Shown: positions 8,492 through 18,249, counted from the stretch's first letter. The stretch is DNA of 64,000 bases from Lachnospiraceae bacterium (GCA_910575835.1 CAJTGB010000002.1:1-64000), one strand, 5' to 3'. Notes: generated from the letters alone by a model not told the origin. Numbers and translations: made by a program.

Positions 8492-9658
8492 ATATTTGTT
8501 TACAACGTGGTGGATCCGGTCTACAGGATTCAGGATGCTGCTGATCGATCCGTCGTGGTTCAGGGTGTCGATCATGAGTGCGATATATTTGCTCATATCA
8601 CAGTTGATATAGTAAGGCCGTTCGAGAAGCTCCGGCGTCTGATAGATCAGATTGGTCGTAAGCACGGCGTCCAGGATGCCTTCCTCATAGGCTTTGTCGA
8701 ATTTGTCGAGTCCGTTCGTGAATAACCCGAAGGTTGCGGCAGCGAAGATCCGTCTTGCCCTGCGCTGCTTGAGCTGGCGTGCGACATCCAGTATACTGTC
8801 TCCTGAGGAGATCATATCGTCCAGTATGATGACATCCTTGTCTTCCACGGAAGAGCCCAGGAATTCGTGAGCAACGATCGGGTTGCGTCCGTCAACGATC
8901 TTCGTGTAATCACGCCTTTTGTAGAACATTCCCATATCCAGATTCAGTACATTGGCAAGGTAAACGGCGCGTCCGGTCGCCCCTTCGTCCGGGCTGATCG
9001 CCATCATGTGTTCACTGTCGATCTTGAGATCGTCAAAGCGGCGGAGAAGCCCTTTGATAAACTGATAAGTCGGCCTTACGGTTTCGAACCCGTTCAGCGG
9101 GATTGCGTTCTGTACACGAGGGTCGTGTGCATCGAAGGTGATGATATTGTCCACGCCCATGCGGACCAACTCCTGAAGAGCAAGCGCGCAGTCCAGAGAT
9201 TCGCGGCTGCTTCTCTTGTGCTGGCGGCTCTCATACAGGAACGGCATTATTACATTGATACGTCTTGCTTTGCCTCCGATAGCGGCGATCACACGTTTCA
9301 AATTCTGATAGTGGTCGTCAGGGGACATATGGTTGATATGTCCGGTCAGAGAATAAGTCAGACTGTAGTTACAGACATCTATCATGAGATAGATGTCCTT
9401 TCCGCGGACGGATTCGTTGATGATTCCTTTGGCTTCCCCAGAGCCAAAGCGGGGTACTTTCGCGTCGATCAGGTAAGTGTCCCGTTCATAACCGTTGTAA
9501 ACAACGTCGTCCTTATAAGCGTGTCCTTCGTCTCTGCGCCATTTAACAATATAATCGTTTACTTTGCTGCCCATCTCTTCGCAGCCGTTAAGAGCGATGA
9601 TCCCCAAAGCTCCTATCGGTATGTTTTCAAGAATACGGTCATTGCGGCGTAGCATCAT
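8471..9658 (-). CDS. prs: Ribose-phosphate pyrophosphokinase
   Basis: It makes PRPP from ribose 5-phosphate and ATP for nucleotide, histidine, tryptophan and NAD synthesis. The PRPP-binding loop is DVIILDDMISSGDSILDVA near residue 275, and the region NVIMPFLYESRQHKRSS near 155 matches the ATP-contact segment of the family. At 395 residues it is longer than classical PrsA (about 315), with an N-terminal extension, a form seen in Clostridia. GGGAGG precedes the ATG; a second ATG follows immediately. Its 5' end overlaps dnaI by 20 bases, so translation is probably coupled. Confidence 0.92.
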   Translation of the reverse strand: MMLRRNDRILENIPIGALGIIALNGCEEMGSKVNDYIVKWRRDEGHAYKDDVVYNGYERDTYLIDAKVPRFGSGEAKGIINESVRGKDIYLMIDVCNYSLTYSLTGHINHMSPDDHYQNLKRVIAAIGGKARRINVIMPFLYESRQHKRSSRESLDCALALQELVRMGVDNIITFDAHDPRVQNAIPLNGFETVRPTYQFIKGLLRRFDDLKIDSEHMMAISPDEGATGRAVYLANVLNLDMGMFYKRRDYTKIVDGRNPIVAHEFLGSSVEDKDVIILDDMISSGDSILDVARQLKQRRARRIFAAATFGLFTNGLDKFDKAYEEGILDAVLTTNLIYQTPELLERPYYINCDMSKYIALMIDTLNHDGSISSILNPVDRIHHVVNKYKKGETV

Positions 9659-10655
9659 TGGTACCTCCCAGGTTTAATAGTTTTTTCTGGATGCGGATGT
9701 CGTCGCCCGTCAGGCGGAGAATCGTATAGTTACTGCTGATTCGGGAAAACGTCCGCTCCGAATAGATGGCTTGTATATCATCCAATGCGAGATTGGTAGA
9801 TATTATGGTTGGTTTTTGTCTCAGAATCCGTTCGTTCAGGCAGGTGAAAAGCTGCGATACGGTAAAAGAATTCGGAAGCTCTGTTCCGAGATCGTCAATG
9901 ATCAAAAGATCGCAGTCATAGATATGTCCCTGCATATCCGGGTTCTGCTCGTCTCTTCTGCCGAATCTGTTCTGGGCAAATATATCAAATAACTGAGCAG
10001 CTGTAAAGTAGATCACGGAATAGGATGTGTCGATCAGTTCCTTGGCGATACAGTGCGACAGAAACGTCTTGCCTACGCCGGTGTCCCCATACAGCAGGAT
10101 GTTATGAAATTCATCGGAAAATGTATCTATAAAGTTATGGCATACTTTTAACGCCGTCTGAATGGCTTCCAGAGAAGAACGTCCGGTCTTGGGGTCAATA
10201 TGGCTGCGGGAATAGTATTCCAGCGAGCAGGTTGAGAAATTCTCCTGATCCAGGATCTTCTGCAGATTGGATTGTTCATATAGAAGACCGATCACCGATC
10301 TCTTAAGGCAATGGCATTGCTGATCGCCGATGTATCCGGTATCCCGGCAATCCGGGCAGGTGTAGTGAAGCTCCAGGTAATCGGCAGGCAGCCCGCGGGA
10401 AGTCAGAAGCAGCCGCTTGCTGCGGATCAGAGAGTGCAGCTCTTCTTTGAGCGAAGTTAGAGCCTGGTCATCGCCGTCCAGAAGCCGGTGCGCCTTTTGG
10501 ACGCTCAGAGAAGAGATGGAATGATCCAGCTCTTCGAGCTCGGGAATCAGGGAATATGCCTTCTGAAACCGCTCCCTGAGCCGGTATTCATTGTCCAGCC
10601 GCCGCTGTTCGTAGACGTGCATTATCTGGTCATATTGTGAATTGGTAAGTGCCAT
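9639..10655 (-). CDS. dnaI: DnaI/DnaC-like helicase loader ATPase
   Basis: An AAA+ ATPase of 338 residues that loads the replicative helicase during replication initiation or restart. A helical N-terminal part precedes a zinc-binding stretch CPDCRDTGYIGDQQCHC near 121. Then comes Walker A GDTGVGKTFLSH near 192 and Walker B LLIIDDLGTELPNSF near 253, and the sensor STNLALDDI near 300. The N-terminal zinc module is typical of DnaI rather than of phage IstB-like ATPases. It lies between a DnaD-domain gene and prs on the same strand, which supports a primosome role. Confidence 0.92.
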   Translation of the reverse strand: MALTNSQYDQIMHVYEQRRLDNEYRLRERFQKAYSLIPELEELDHSISSLSVQKAHRLLDGDDQALTSLKEELHSLIRSKRLLLTSRGLPADYLELHYTCPDCRDTGYIGDQQCHCLKRSVIGLLYEQSNLQKILDQENFSTCSLEYYSRSHIDPKTGRSSLEAIQTALKVCHNFIDTFSDEFHNILLYGDTGVGKTFLSHCIAKELIDTSYSVIYFTAAQLFDIFAQNRFGRRDEQNPDMQGHIYDCDLLIIDDLGTELPNSFTVSQLFTCLNERILRQKPTIISTNLALDDIQAIYSERTFSRISSNYTILRLTGDDIRIQKKLLNLGGTNDATPQ

Positions 10656-10715
10656 CGTCGGAAGTCTCTCCTTATAAATAGTGTATTGCCGGGGGTGCGT
10701 TATGCCGGCAAACGC

Positions 10716-11834
10716 TTATTGCTGGACCAGTCTTCGTTCCAGTGAATCCATATCGTAAGAGCGGCCGGTGAAGTTATTGAATTTGTTGTTCTTAATGTCG
10801 AGCGCCGGTTTCACGGCCGGCTTCTTCCGGCGTTCCTTCTCCTTCTGGAAATCGGCGTCCAGCGTGTCAATATCCTTACGGCAGCGGACTTGCTTTTTTG
10901 ACCAGTTCTTAAGGATGGTATCGGTATATTCAAAATTCGGCTGATGAATGGTATTCATCGTCCGGTTACAGGCTTCCAGGATGATCTCCAGAGAAAATCC
11001 GTATTCGTCGTTCCATTTCTTAATATAAGCGGTCTCGGCAGCAGCAGGGGCACGTCCCTTTATTCCGTATGCGTTCAGCACGGAATAGCAGTTCTTGTTA
11101 TACATGACGGTGCTTGCCTTGGCGGCGGATACTGTCGTAAGCTTCTGGTCGTTCCAAGACAGGGCGACCTTCTGGATATAGTGCATGCTCTTATGACCGT
11201 TCTCGACACAATATTCGATCAGATATTCGATGAGTTCGGCCGACATATGAAGCGTGTCATAAAAGTAGGTGATCGTGTCAATATCTGCGGATGAAAGAGT
11301 CTTACCCAGATATTGTTCCGCGACAAAGAGCAGTTCCTTGAATTCCTTGCGTTCTCGGTATTGCTGGATGTTCGGCACAAAGGCCGGCGGCGCGTCCGCC
11401 TCCGGCGGGATTTCGGAAGACGGAACAGCCGTCTGAGCCGAAGAAGCTGCGATCCCCTCTTCAGGGACCCGGGCGGTAAGAGCTGCGGAATCCGGCTCGT
11501 CCAAAGTATCAGAACGCCTGCTGCCTGTGCCGGCAGGCGGCCTATACCGAGGAGAATCAGGAGTCCTCTCTGCCTCTGACTTCTCATGGTAATCCAGAAG
11601 ATCCTTGCTCTTCCAATATTTTAATGCCCGGCGGATATCCTTCTCCGTGCATTCCAGGATATCGGCCATATCGGAAACCGACGGGACTCCGTCCGGCCTG
11701 TTCATATGGCGCAGAAGAAGCAGATATACTTTTACATATTCACCGTTAGCCGAAGCCATATAACGGTCTATAAATTCATTTTCAAGCACAGTGGTATTCC
11801 CCTGTGCGTAATTAGTCAGGGTTAATTTCGTCAT
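10716..11834 (-). CDS. DnaD-domain replication initiation protein
   Basis: A 372-residue primosome protein. The N-terminal winged helix (about 20-90) contains SVSDMADILECTEKDIRRAL. A proline/alanine-rich linker (about 95-155) leads to two DnaD-like helical domains, the first with YIQKVALSWNDQKL near 235 and the second with YTDTILKNW near 315. This two-domain layout matches the DnaD/DnaB group that bridges DnaA or PriA and the helicase loader. The next gene downstream is the loader dnaI, so the two probably act together. An extended -10 promoter lies upstream, and two perfect DnaA boxes lie further up. Confidence 0.9.
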   Translation of the reverse strand: MTKLTLTNYAQGNTTVLENEFIDRYMASANGEYVKVYLLLLRHMNRPDGVPSVSDMADILECTEKDIRRALKYWKSKDLLDYHEKSEAERTPDSPRYRPPAGTGSRRSDTLDEPDSAALTARVPEEGIAASSAQTAVPSSEIPPEADAPPAFVPNIQQYRERKEFKELLFVAEQYLGKTLSSADIDTITYFYDTLHMSAELIEYLIEYCVENGHKSMHYIQKVALSWNDQKLTTVSAAKASTVMYNKNCYSVLNAYGIKGRAPAAAETAYIKKWNDEYGFSLEIILEACNRTMNTIHQPNFEYTDTILKNWSKKQVRCRKDIDTLDADFQKEKERRKKPAVKPALDIKNNKFNNFTGRSYDMDSLERRLVQQ

Positions 11835-11881
11835 AATACTTACGCCAGACCTCCTTTTTGCAGTTGGTTTCCCGTAGAGAT

Positions 11882-11890
11882 ATTATAGCA
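11882..11890 (-). promoter_or_regulatory. Extended -10 promoter for dnaD-dnaI-prs
   Basis: TGCTATAAT is read on the minus strand, 48 bases upstream of the dnaD start. The -35 position holds only a T-run, which fits an extended -10 type promoter. Confidence 0.55.
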
Positions 11891-11939
11891 CCAGAAGGTC
11901 GGGCAAAAAAGGAATTTTTGAGTCAAAATCCATGTTTTT

Positions 11940-11971
11940 TGTGGATAAAAATATGTGGAAAATGTGGATAA
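11940..11971 (-). promoter_or_regulatory. Pair of perfect DnaA boxes
   Basis: TTATCCACA (plus strand TGTGGATAA) occurs at 11940-11948 and 11963-11971, with a degenerate TGTGGAAAA between them at about 11955. The boxes are in direct orientation, 23 bases apart. They lie immediately after the murC stop codon and upstream of the dnaD-dnaI-prs promoter. Confidence 0.75.
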
Positions 11972-13351
11972 CTAGCGCTTCAAAAGCTCTTCTCCAATAT
12001 TTACAACGTCTCCGGCGCCCATAGTTATCAACAAGTCCCCTTTTTGGCAATTTTCCATACAGAAATCCTCGATCTCCCGGAAGGTTGGATAGTAATATAC
12101 GTCGCAGCCCTTGTTTTTTAATGCGGCTGCAAGATCGGCAGAGGAGATTCCCAGTGTGTCCGTCTCACGCGCCGCATAGATATCGGCCAGGATGATATGG
12201 TCGGCGGCTGTAAGGGCGTCGGCAAATTCCTGGAAAAGCGCTTTGGTCCGGGTATATGTATGAGGCTGGAAGATGCACCAGATCTCCCTGTGAGGGTAAT
12301 CGTGGGCGGCTGCCAGAGAAGCCCTGATCTCTGTTGGATGGTGCGCATAATCGTCAATGACGGTGACACCGTTCATATCGCCCTTGTATTCAAAACGCCG
12401 GTCTGTCCCGTGAAAATCCTTAAGGCCTTCCCTGACGGCTTCCGGGGAAACACCCAGCAGTTCGGCTGCTGCGATCGCCGCCAGTGCGTTGGATACGTTG
12501 TGATCTCCGTTGACGGAGAGAAGGATACGTTCAGCGTATTCTCCTTCACGATACAGATCGAAGGAAGCTTCGCCCTTCTCGTTATGCGAGATATCGGAAG
12601 AGCTGTACTGGAATGAACGGTCATTCCCATAGGTTATGACGCGGCAGCTAAGCCCCGCTGTGATCTCGGAAAGATTCGGAATAGCTCCGTTGATGATCAG
12701 GGCTCCGTCTTCCGGGAGAAGGGCGGCGAACCGTCTAAAGGAGCTGCGGATGTCGTCGAGATCCTTGAAGAAGTCCAGATGATCTGCGTCGATATTCAGG
12801 ATAATGCCGACCTTAGGAAAGAAATGGAGGAAGCTGTTGGTATATTCACAGGCTTCTGTAACGAATACCTCCGATCCGCCGACACGGATGTTGCCGCCGA
12901 TGGCCTTGAGGATACCGCCGACAGAGATCGTCGGGTCCTTCTTTCCTGCCAGCAGGATATGTGACAGCATAGAGGTCGTAGTTGTCTTGCCGTGAGTGCC
13001 GGCTACCGCAACCGGAGTGTTGTAATTAGTCATAAGCTGGCCGAGGAGTTCGGCGCGGCTTAGCATAGGAAGGCCTTGCTTCTTAGCCTCCCGGTATTCT
13101 TCGTTGTCTTCGTGAATCGCCGCAGTATATACTATGACGTTGATCCCGGGGATGATATTAGAAGCCTTCTGTCCGTAGAAAACGGCGGCGCCCAGCTTCT
13201 CCAGCCGGTCTGTCAGGGCGGATTCCTTGTTGTCGGACCCCGACACCCGGAAGCCCTCCTTCAGCAGAATCTCGGCAAGGCCGCTCATGCTGATGCCGCC
13301 GATGCCGATAAAATGTACGTGTACAGGCTGTTTAAAATTGATTTTATACAT
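11972..13351 (-). CDS. murC: UDP-N-acetylmuramate--L-alanine ligase
   Basis: The first amino-acid-adding Mur ligase of peptidoglycan synthesis, cytoplasmic, 459 residues (normal). The Rossmann-like N-terminal domain shows HFIGIGGISMSGLAEIL at about 14-30. The ATP loop GTHGKTTTTSM is near 117. The central domain carries NIDADHLDFF near 193, and the C-terminal domain has DDYAHHPTEIRASL near 315. It is transcribed alone from the region shared with glgC and ends just before the DnaA boxes. Confidence 0.97.
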   Translation of the reverse strand: MYKINFKQPVHVHFIGIGGISMSGLAEILLKEGFRVSGSDNKESALTDRLEKLGAAVFYGQKASNIIPGINVIVYTAAIHEDNEEYREAKKQGLPMLSRAELLGQLMTNYNTPVAVAGTHGKTTTTSMLSHILLAGKKDPTISVGGILKAIGGNIRVGGSEVFVTEACEYTNSFLHFFPKVGIILNIDADHLDFFKDLDDIRSSFRRFAALLPEDGALIINGAIPNLSEITAGLSCRVITYGNDRSFQYSSSDISHNEKGEASFDLYREGEYAERILLSVNGDHNVSNALAAIAAAELLGVSPEAVREGLKDFHGTDRRFEYKGDMNGVTVIDDYAHHPTEIRASLAAAHDYPHREIWCIFQPHTYTRTKALFQEFADALTAADHIILADIYAARETDTLGISSADLAAALKNKGCDVYYYPTFREIEDFCMENCQKGDLLITMGAGDVVNIGEELLKR

Positions 13352-13407
13352 ACGATACCTTCCTCATTAAAAAATAACAGTCATAAAAATAGTATTCTAT
13401 TCATAAT

Positions 13408-13441
13408 ATTATATACATATCTGGGAAAAAAACCAAGTCAA
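13408..13441 (-). promoter_or_regulatory. Putative murC promoter
   Basis: Read on the minus strand, TTGACT (13441-13436) is followed by TATGTA at 16-base spacing and by TATAAT at 22-base spacing. Which -10 is used cannot be decided by eye. Confidence 0.45.
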
Positions 13442-13501
13442 AAATTTTTGTGATATTTTAATAAAATGTTTACAAAAAATTCAATCATTTTGTAAATATT
13501 G

Positions 13502-13530
13502 TTCACTATAGGAGAAAACTGTGATATAAT
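13502..13530 (+). promoter_or_regulatory. glgCD promoter
   Basis: TTCACT (13502-13507), a 17-base spacer and a perfect TATAAT (13525-13530) lie 31 bases before the glgC start. Confidence 0.65.
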
Positions 13531-13561
13531 AGAAATGAAACTACTGAGAAGGGGTGATGAC

Positions 13562-14836
13562 ATGAGGAAAAAAGAGATGATAGCAATGCTGCTGGCAGGA
13601 GGCCAGGGGAGCAGATTAGGAGTCCTCACGGCGAAAGTGGCTAAGCCGGCCGTTGCATTCGGAGGCAAATACAGGATTATTGACTTCCCGCTCAGCAACT
13701 GTATTAATTCAGGAATTGATACTGTCGGTGTGCTTACGCAATATCAGCCGTTACGATTGAATACACATATTGGAATTGGCATTCCGTGGGATCTGGACCG
13801 TAATTTCGGAGGAGTTACGATCCTTCCGCCTTATGAGAAGAGCAGCAACAGTGAGTGGTATACGGGTACGGCGAACGCCATATATCAGAATATCGATTAT
13901 ATGGATACATTCAACCCAGAGTATGTACTGATCCTGTCAGGCGACCACATCTATAAGATGGATTATGAGGTTATGCTGGATTATCATAAGGAGAATAACG
14001 CAGACATATCGATCGCGGCGATGCCTGTACCGAAGGAGGAAGCAAGCAGATTCGGGATCGTGGTAACGGATGATGAGGGCAAGATTTCTGAGTTCCAGGA
14101 GAAGCCGCCTGAGCCGAAGAGTAATCTGGCTTCCATGGGAATATACATTTTCACCTGGAAGGTGCTTAAGGAGGCGCTGATCGCGCTGGAGAATGTGCCG
14201 GGATGTGATTTCGGCAAGCATATCATTCCGTACTGCCATGAGAGGGGCAAGAGGCTGTTTGCTTATGAGTATAACGGCTACTGGAAGGATGTAGGGACGC
14301 TTGGTTCTTACTGGGAGGCCAATATGGAGCTGATCGATATTATTCCAGAGTTCAACCTTTATGAGGAATACTGGAAGATCTATACGAACAGCGGAATTCT
14401 CCCGCCTCAGTATATTTCAGGACAGGCTGTGATCGACAGGAGCATTATCGGCAATGGTTCGGAGGTTTACGGAGAGGTGCACAACTGTGTGGTTGGCTCA
14501 GGTGTGACGATCGGCGAGGGTACGGTGGTCAGAGACTCTATTATTATGAAGGATGTCCGAATCGGGAAAGGCTGTGTGATCGACAAATCAATTATTGCTG
14601 AGAATTGTGTGGTTGGCGACAACGTGACATTTGGTCTGGGCAGCGACGTGCCGAATAAGTTAAAACCGGCGATCTACTCATTCGGCCTTGTGACGGTGGG
14701 TGAGAATTCAGTGATACCGGATGGAGTGCAGGTTGGAAAGAATACGGCTATCAGCGGACTGACGGCAAGAGAAGACTATCCGAACGGTATACTGGAGAGC
14801 GGAGAGACATTGATAAAGGCAGGTGGACGAGTATGA
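13562..14836 (+). CDS. glgC: Glucose-1-phosphate adenylyltransferase
   Basis: It makes ADP-glucose from glucose 1-phosphate and ATP, the committed step of glycogen synthesis. The nucleotidyltransferase signature is [14 protein letters not shown] at about residues 9-22, with the sugar-binding region [15 protein letters not shown] near 121 and a C-terminal left-handed beta-helix of hexapeptide repeats (about 290-400). Start ATG 13562 is chosen because AAGGGGTGATG lies just upstream; an in-frame ORF reaches further back but crosses the promoter. Length of 424 is normal. It overlaps glgD by 4 bases, so the two subunits are probably made together. Confidence 0.96.
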   Translation: MRKKEMIAMLLAGGQGSRLGVLTAKVAKPAVAFGGKYRIIDFPLSNCINSGIDTVGVLTQYQPLRLNTHIGIGIPWDLDRNFGGVTILPPYEKSSNSEWYTGTANAIYQNIDYMDTFNPEYVLILSGDHIYKMDYEVMLDYHKENNADISIAAMPVPKEEASRFGIVVTDDEGKISEFQEKPPEPKSNLASMGIYIFTWKVLKEALIALENVPGCDFGKHIIPYCHERGKRLFAYEYNGYWKDVGTLGSYWEANMELIDIIPEFNLYEEYWKIYTNSGILPPQYISGQAVIDRSIIGNGSEVYGEVHNCVVGSGVTIGEGTVVRDSIIMKDVRIGKGCVIDKSIIAENCVVGDNVTFGLGSDVPNKLKPAIYSFGLVTVGENSVIPDGVQVGKNTAISGLTAREDYPNGILESGETLIKAGGRV

Positions 14837-15951
14837 GAGCGGTAGGTATTATTTTAGCAGGCGGTAACAGTCCTAAGATGCGTGAGCTGACTTTGAGGCG
14901 GGCGATCGCGGCAATGCCGGTCGCGGGAAGCTACAGGGCGATCGATTTTGCATTGAGCAATATGTCGAATTCGCATATCCAGAAGGTAGCGGTACTGACG
15001 CAGTATAATGCGCGTTCACTGAACGAACACCTGAATTCCTCCAAATGGTGGGATTTCGGAAGAAAGCAAGGGGGGCTGTATGTATTTACCCCGACGATAA
15101 CGGCAGACAACGGATATTGGTACAGAGGTACGGCGGACGCGATCTATCAGAATTTGGATTTTCTGAAGAAATGCCATGAGCCGTACGTGATCATTACATC
15201 CGGGGACGCCGTATATAAGATGGATTATAATAAGGTGCTGGAATATCATATTGAGAAGAAGGCAGATGTTACGGTTGTCTGCAAGGAACTCAATCCGAGC
15301 GATGATGCCAGCCGATTTGGAATATTGAAGATGGACGACGCCATGCGTATCGAAGAATTCGAGGAGAAGCCGATGCTGGCATCTTCGAATATGATCTCGA
15401 CAGGAATATATATCATCAGAAGACGTCTTCTGATCGACCTGATCGAGCATTGCGCAGAGGAAGAGAGGCATGATTTCGTAACGGACATCCTGATCAGGTA
15501 CAAGAAGCTGAAGAGGATGTACGCTTATGAGATAAAAGATTACTGGAGCAACATATCAACGGTAGAGGCTTATTACGAGACGAACATGGATTTTCTAAAG
15601 CCGGAGGTTAGGAATTATTTCTTCAAGGAGGACCCGGAGATCTACTCGAAGGTGAGTGATCTGCCGCCGGCCAAGTATAATCCAGGATCGATCGTAAAAA
15701 ACAGTCTTGTGGCGAGTGGAAGTATCATTAATGGTACGGTCGAGAATTCTGTTCTTTTTAAAAAGACATTCGTCGGGAATAATTGTGTGATCAAGAATTC
15801 AGTTATTCTGAATGATGTGTATCTAGGGGATAATACTTACATTGAGAACTGCATCGTAGAAAGCCGCGATACAATCAGAGCGAACACACGGCATGTTGGA
15901 GCAAATGGAGTTAAAGTAGTGGTAGAGAAGAACGAGAGATACGCACTGTAG
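14833..15951 (+). CDS. glgD: GlgD subunit of ADP-glucose pyrophosphorylase
   Basis: A paralogue of GlgC (372 residues) that forms the non-catalytic or regulatory partner in Bacillota. The N-terminal loop is altered to [14 protein letters not shown] (the usual GQGSRL is lost), in line with reduced catalysis. [15 protein letters not shown] near 117 and the C-terminal beta-helix repeats remain. In Bacillus and Clostridia GlgD modulates GlgC activity and affinity. The ATGA overlap with glgC argues for coupled synthesis. Confidence 0.94.
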   Translation: MRAVGIILAGGNSPKMRELTLRRAIAAMPVAGSYRAIDFALSNMSNSHIQKVAVLTQYNARSLNEHLNSSKWWDFGRKQGGLYVFTPTITADNGYWYRGTADAIYQNLDFLKKCHEPYVIITSGDAVYKMDYNKVLEYHIEKKADVTVVCKELNPSDDASRFGILKMDDAMRIEEFEEKPMLASSNMISTGIYIIRRRLLIDLIEHCAEEERHDFVTDILIRYKKLKRMYAYEIKDYWSNISTVEAYYETNMDFLKPEVRNYFFKEDPEIYSKVSDLPPAKYNPGSIVKNSLVASGSIINGTVENSVLFKKTFVGNNCVIKNSVILNDVYLGDNTYIENCIVESRDTIRANTRHVGANGVKVVVEKNERYAL

Positions 15952-16048
15952 TGCAGGTTCGAATGCGCGATCTACTTAACAGCTGGTATATTTTGCAGAA
16001 GAATTCTATCGATATGTTAGTGCACGAAAAAGAAAGGGGCAAGTGAAA

Positions 16049-16318
16049 ATGCAGATCACAGATGTACGCGTGAGAAAGGTGGCAAAAGAAGGCAAACTCA
16101 AAGCTGTTGTATCTATTACCATGGATGATGAGTTTGTGGTGCATGATATCAAAGTCATCGAAGGGGAGAAAGGACTTTTTATCGCTATGCCGAGCAAAAA
16201 AGCAGTAGACGGAGAGTATCGGGATATCGCGCATCCGATCAATTCCGGAACGCGGGAACGTATACAGAGTATTATACTTGAAAAGTACGAAGAAGCATTG
16301 GAAGAGAACGAAGAGTAA
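16049..16318 (+). CDS. spoVG: Septation regulator SpoVG
   Basis: An 89-residue SpoVG-family protein, close to the usual length. It starts [11 protein letters not shown] and contains [11 protein letters not shown], the fingerprint AMPSKK and the segment [14 protein letters not shown]. In Bacillota SpoVG is a small nucleic-acid-binding regulator that affects asymmetric septation, capsule and exoenzyme genes. ATG 16049 gives the canonical N-terminus and a ribosome site (AAAGGGG) nine bases away; GTG 16043 is an alternative start two codons upstream. A terminator follows directly, so it is monocistronic. Confidence 0.96.
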   Translation: MQITDVRVRKVAKEGKLKAVVSITMDDEFVVHDIKVIEGEKGLFIAMPSKKAVDGEYRDIAHPINSGTRERIQSIILEKYEEALEENEE

Positions 16319-16320
16319 GA

Positions 16321-16350
16321 AGAAGAGGGGATCGCAAGTCCCCTCTTCTC
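16321..16350 (+). terminator. spoVG terminator
   Basis: AGAAGAGGGGA pairs with TCCCCTCTTCT around a TCGCAAG loop, right after the spoVG stop. The T-run is short. Confidence 0.7.
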
Positions 16351-16461
16351 TGCTATTTACGCGAAGCAATTAATGCAATGACGCGCTGTCCCGGCCAGCC
16401 ATGCATGGATGGCGGCTGCCGTGAGCAGCGCTGGATTGCCGGATTGCTCTGCCCGGAGGCG

Positions 16462-17169
16462 TCACAGACGGAACCGTAATAATTCACGGGTCTTAGGATG
16501 GCAGAATTCCAGACGGTATGCACACAGGCAGATGTTCTGCCAGGAAGAACCAAGAGAAGAACAGTTCGGGTCGTATTTGGTATCACCTACGATGGGGCAG
16601 CCCATATGAGAGAGCTGTACGCGGATCTGATGATGGCGTCCGGTCTCCAGACGGATATCAAGCTCTGTCCGGCCGTTTGCAGACAGGGACGGCGTGTATT
16701 CTGGAGAAAAGAAGCTCTGTCCGTCCGCGGCGACGGTATAATGCAGCCTTGCAAGCTTCGCACCGGGGACGCCTCTGCCGCAGACGCGTGACAGGTTGGT
16801 GCGGGTATCCTTTACCATATAATCTTCCAGAACGGCTGTAGCTTTCGGCGGGCGTCCCTCAACCAGCGCGCGGTAATATTTGGCGAATCCCTGCTGCTGA
16901 AGCTCGCGGCTCAGTTCCCTGGCGGCGAAGGGGGATTTGGCGAAGACGAGGATGCCTCTGACGGGCTGGTCCAGACGGTGAACGATCGCCAGATAAGGTT
17001 CGCCCTGGGAAGGAGTATTCTGATGAATGTGATTTTTTAAAATGTTCACCATATCCGGCCTGCCGATCTGCCGGCTCTGGGTAGCGATGCCGTGGGGCTT
17101 GACGCATACCAGGATATGGGCGTCTTCGAATAGTATTTCAGGGGTATCGGATCGGGTATGTGGGTTCAT
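16462..17169 (-). CDS. RluA-family pseudouridine synthase
   Basis: A 235-residue enzyme that isomerises uridine to pseudouridine in rRNA or tRNA. The catalytic Asp sits in IVHRLDQPVRG near residue 78; most RluA-family members have HRLDxxTSG, so the Pro-Val-Arg-Gly is a variation next to the active site. Other family marks are KYYRALVEG near 112, ETGRHHQIRVQLSHMG near 184 and PIVGDTKYD near 203. No S4 domain is present at the N-terminus. The start at 17169 is preferred over 17211 because AAGGAG lies nine bases upstream. The target RNA position is unknown. Confidence 0.88.
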   Translation of the reverse strand: MNPHTRSDTPEILFEDAHILVCVKPHGIATQSRQIGRPDMVNILKNHIHQNTPSQGEPYLAIVHRLDQPVRGILVFAKSPFAARELSRELQQQGFAKYYRALVEGRPPKATAVLEDYMVKDTRTNLSRVCGRGVPGAKLARLHYTVAADGQSFFSPEYTPSLSANGRTELDIRLETGRHHQIRVQLSHMGCPIVGDTKYDPNCSSLGSSWQNICLCAYRLEFCHPKTRELLRFRL

Positions 17170-17182
17170 AGGCAACTTCTCC

Positions 17183-17211
17183 TTGACTTTGATTCGATCT
17201 GCTCTTATCAT
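17183..17211 (+). promoter_or_regulatory. Promoter for the Ca/Na exchanger gene
   Basis: TTGACT (17183-17188), 17 bases, then TATCAT (17206-17211), about 45 bases before the start codon. It lies inside the 5' region of the divergent pseudouridine synthase gene. Confidence 0.6.
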
Positions 17212-17256
17212 TTAAACATAGTCTGTTAAAATATGCAATTAGTGAGGATGGATATT

Positions 17257-18222
17257 ATGGATTATATATTGTTGATTCTGGGATTTGTGCTGTTGATCAA
17301 GGGGGCGGATTATTTTGTGGACGGCAGTTCGAGTGTGGCGCGTATTCTGAAAGTACCGCCGATTATCATCGGCCTGACCGTCGTTGCTTTCGGGACCAGT
17401 ATGCCGGAACTCTCAGTCAGTGTTACGGCGGCTCTTAAGGGGGAGAATGACCTTGCGGTGAGCAACGTCTTGGGATCGAATATATTCAATCTGCTGGTTG
17501 TCTTAGGATGCTGTGCGCTTGTGAACCCTGTGCAGGCAAAATGGTCGCTGCTTAAGAAGGAATTCCCCTTTTCAATATTCGTTGCGGTCATTCTGCTTTT
17601 GCTGAATTCGGATTTTTCTGTCAGTAAGGTGCTGAGCGGAGGGGGTACCTTTGTTCTGGGCAGGTGGGGAGGCATCCTGTTTCTGATCCTGTTCGGCATC
17701 TTCCTCTATGCAACCGTCAGGGAGGCGCTTCTGTCCAGGGGCGAGGCCGAAGAGGGACAGGAAGAATATAAGGTTCTTCCACCGGCAAGGAGCGCGGTCT
17801 ATATCGTCTGCGGGCTTGCGGGCATTGTCCTTGGAGGGGATCTGGTCGTGAACAGCGCCACGGGGATCGCGGTAAGGTTCGGCCTGAGCCAGACGTTTAT
17901 AGGGCTTACGATCGTGGCTCTGGGGACGTCTCTTCCAGAGCTTGTTACATCTATGGTAGCGGCAGGGAAGGGGGAGAACGACCTTGCGGTCGGCAATGTG
18001 GTCGGTTCCAATATCTTCAATATCCTGCTGATCCTGGGAGTATCTGCGACGATCACGCCGATCGTGCTGGATGTCACGGCGGTGTATGATACGCTGATCC
18101 TGATTGCAGCGAGCCTGATCGTGTACGGGGCTGCGCTTTCCAAACGGGAGATACGGCGGAATGAGGGGGCGTTGTTTTTGCTGGCATATCTGACCTTCTT
18201 CGTATATATACTTGGACGGTAA
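17257..18222 (+). CDS. CaCA-family sodium/calcium exchanger, YrbG-like
   Basis: An integral membrane antiporter of 321 residues with two inverted halves of about five helices each. The alpha repeats carry the signatures VVAFGTSMPELSVS (near 46) and IVALGTSLPELVTS (near 225), each followed by GENDLAVxNVxGSNIFN. These acidic residues coordinate the transported cation, usually Ca2+ in exchange for Na+ or H+. ATG 17257 is favoured because GTGAGG is nine bases upstream; ATG 17248 is possible. The gene stands alone before the proS T-box. Confidence 0.93.
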   Translation: MDYILLILGFVLLIKGADYFVDGSSSVARILKVPPIIIGLTVVAFGTSMPELSVSVTAALKGENDLAVSNVLGSNIFNLLVVLGCCALVNPVQAKWSLLKKEFPFSIFVAVILLLLNSDFSVSKVLSGGGTFVLGRWGGILFLILFGIFLYATVREALLSRGEAEEGQEEYKVLPPARSAVYIVCGLAGIVLGGDLVVNSATGIAVRFGLSQTFIGLTIVALGTSLPELVTSMVAAGKGENDLAVGNVVGSNIFNILLILGVSATITPIVLDVTAVYDTLILIAASLIVYGAALSKREIRRNEGALFLLAYLTFFVYILGR

Positions 18223-18249
18223 AAGATTCCCGGAATTGGAATTTTATCC

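Noticed and set aside
8867-9652. Long plus-strand frame of 261 codons
   Set aside because: It lies fully antisense to prs, which has clear family motifs; no ribosome site.
15980-16040. Possible sigma-H promoter for spoVG
   Set aside because: A GAATT is present, but the -35 element and spacing do not match the consensus.
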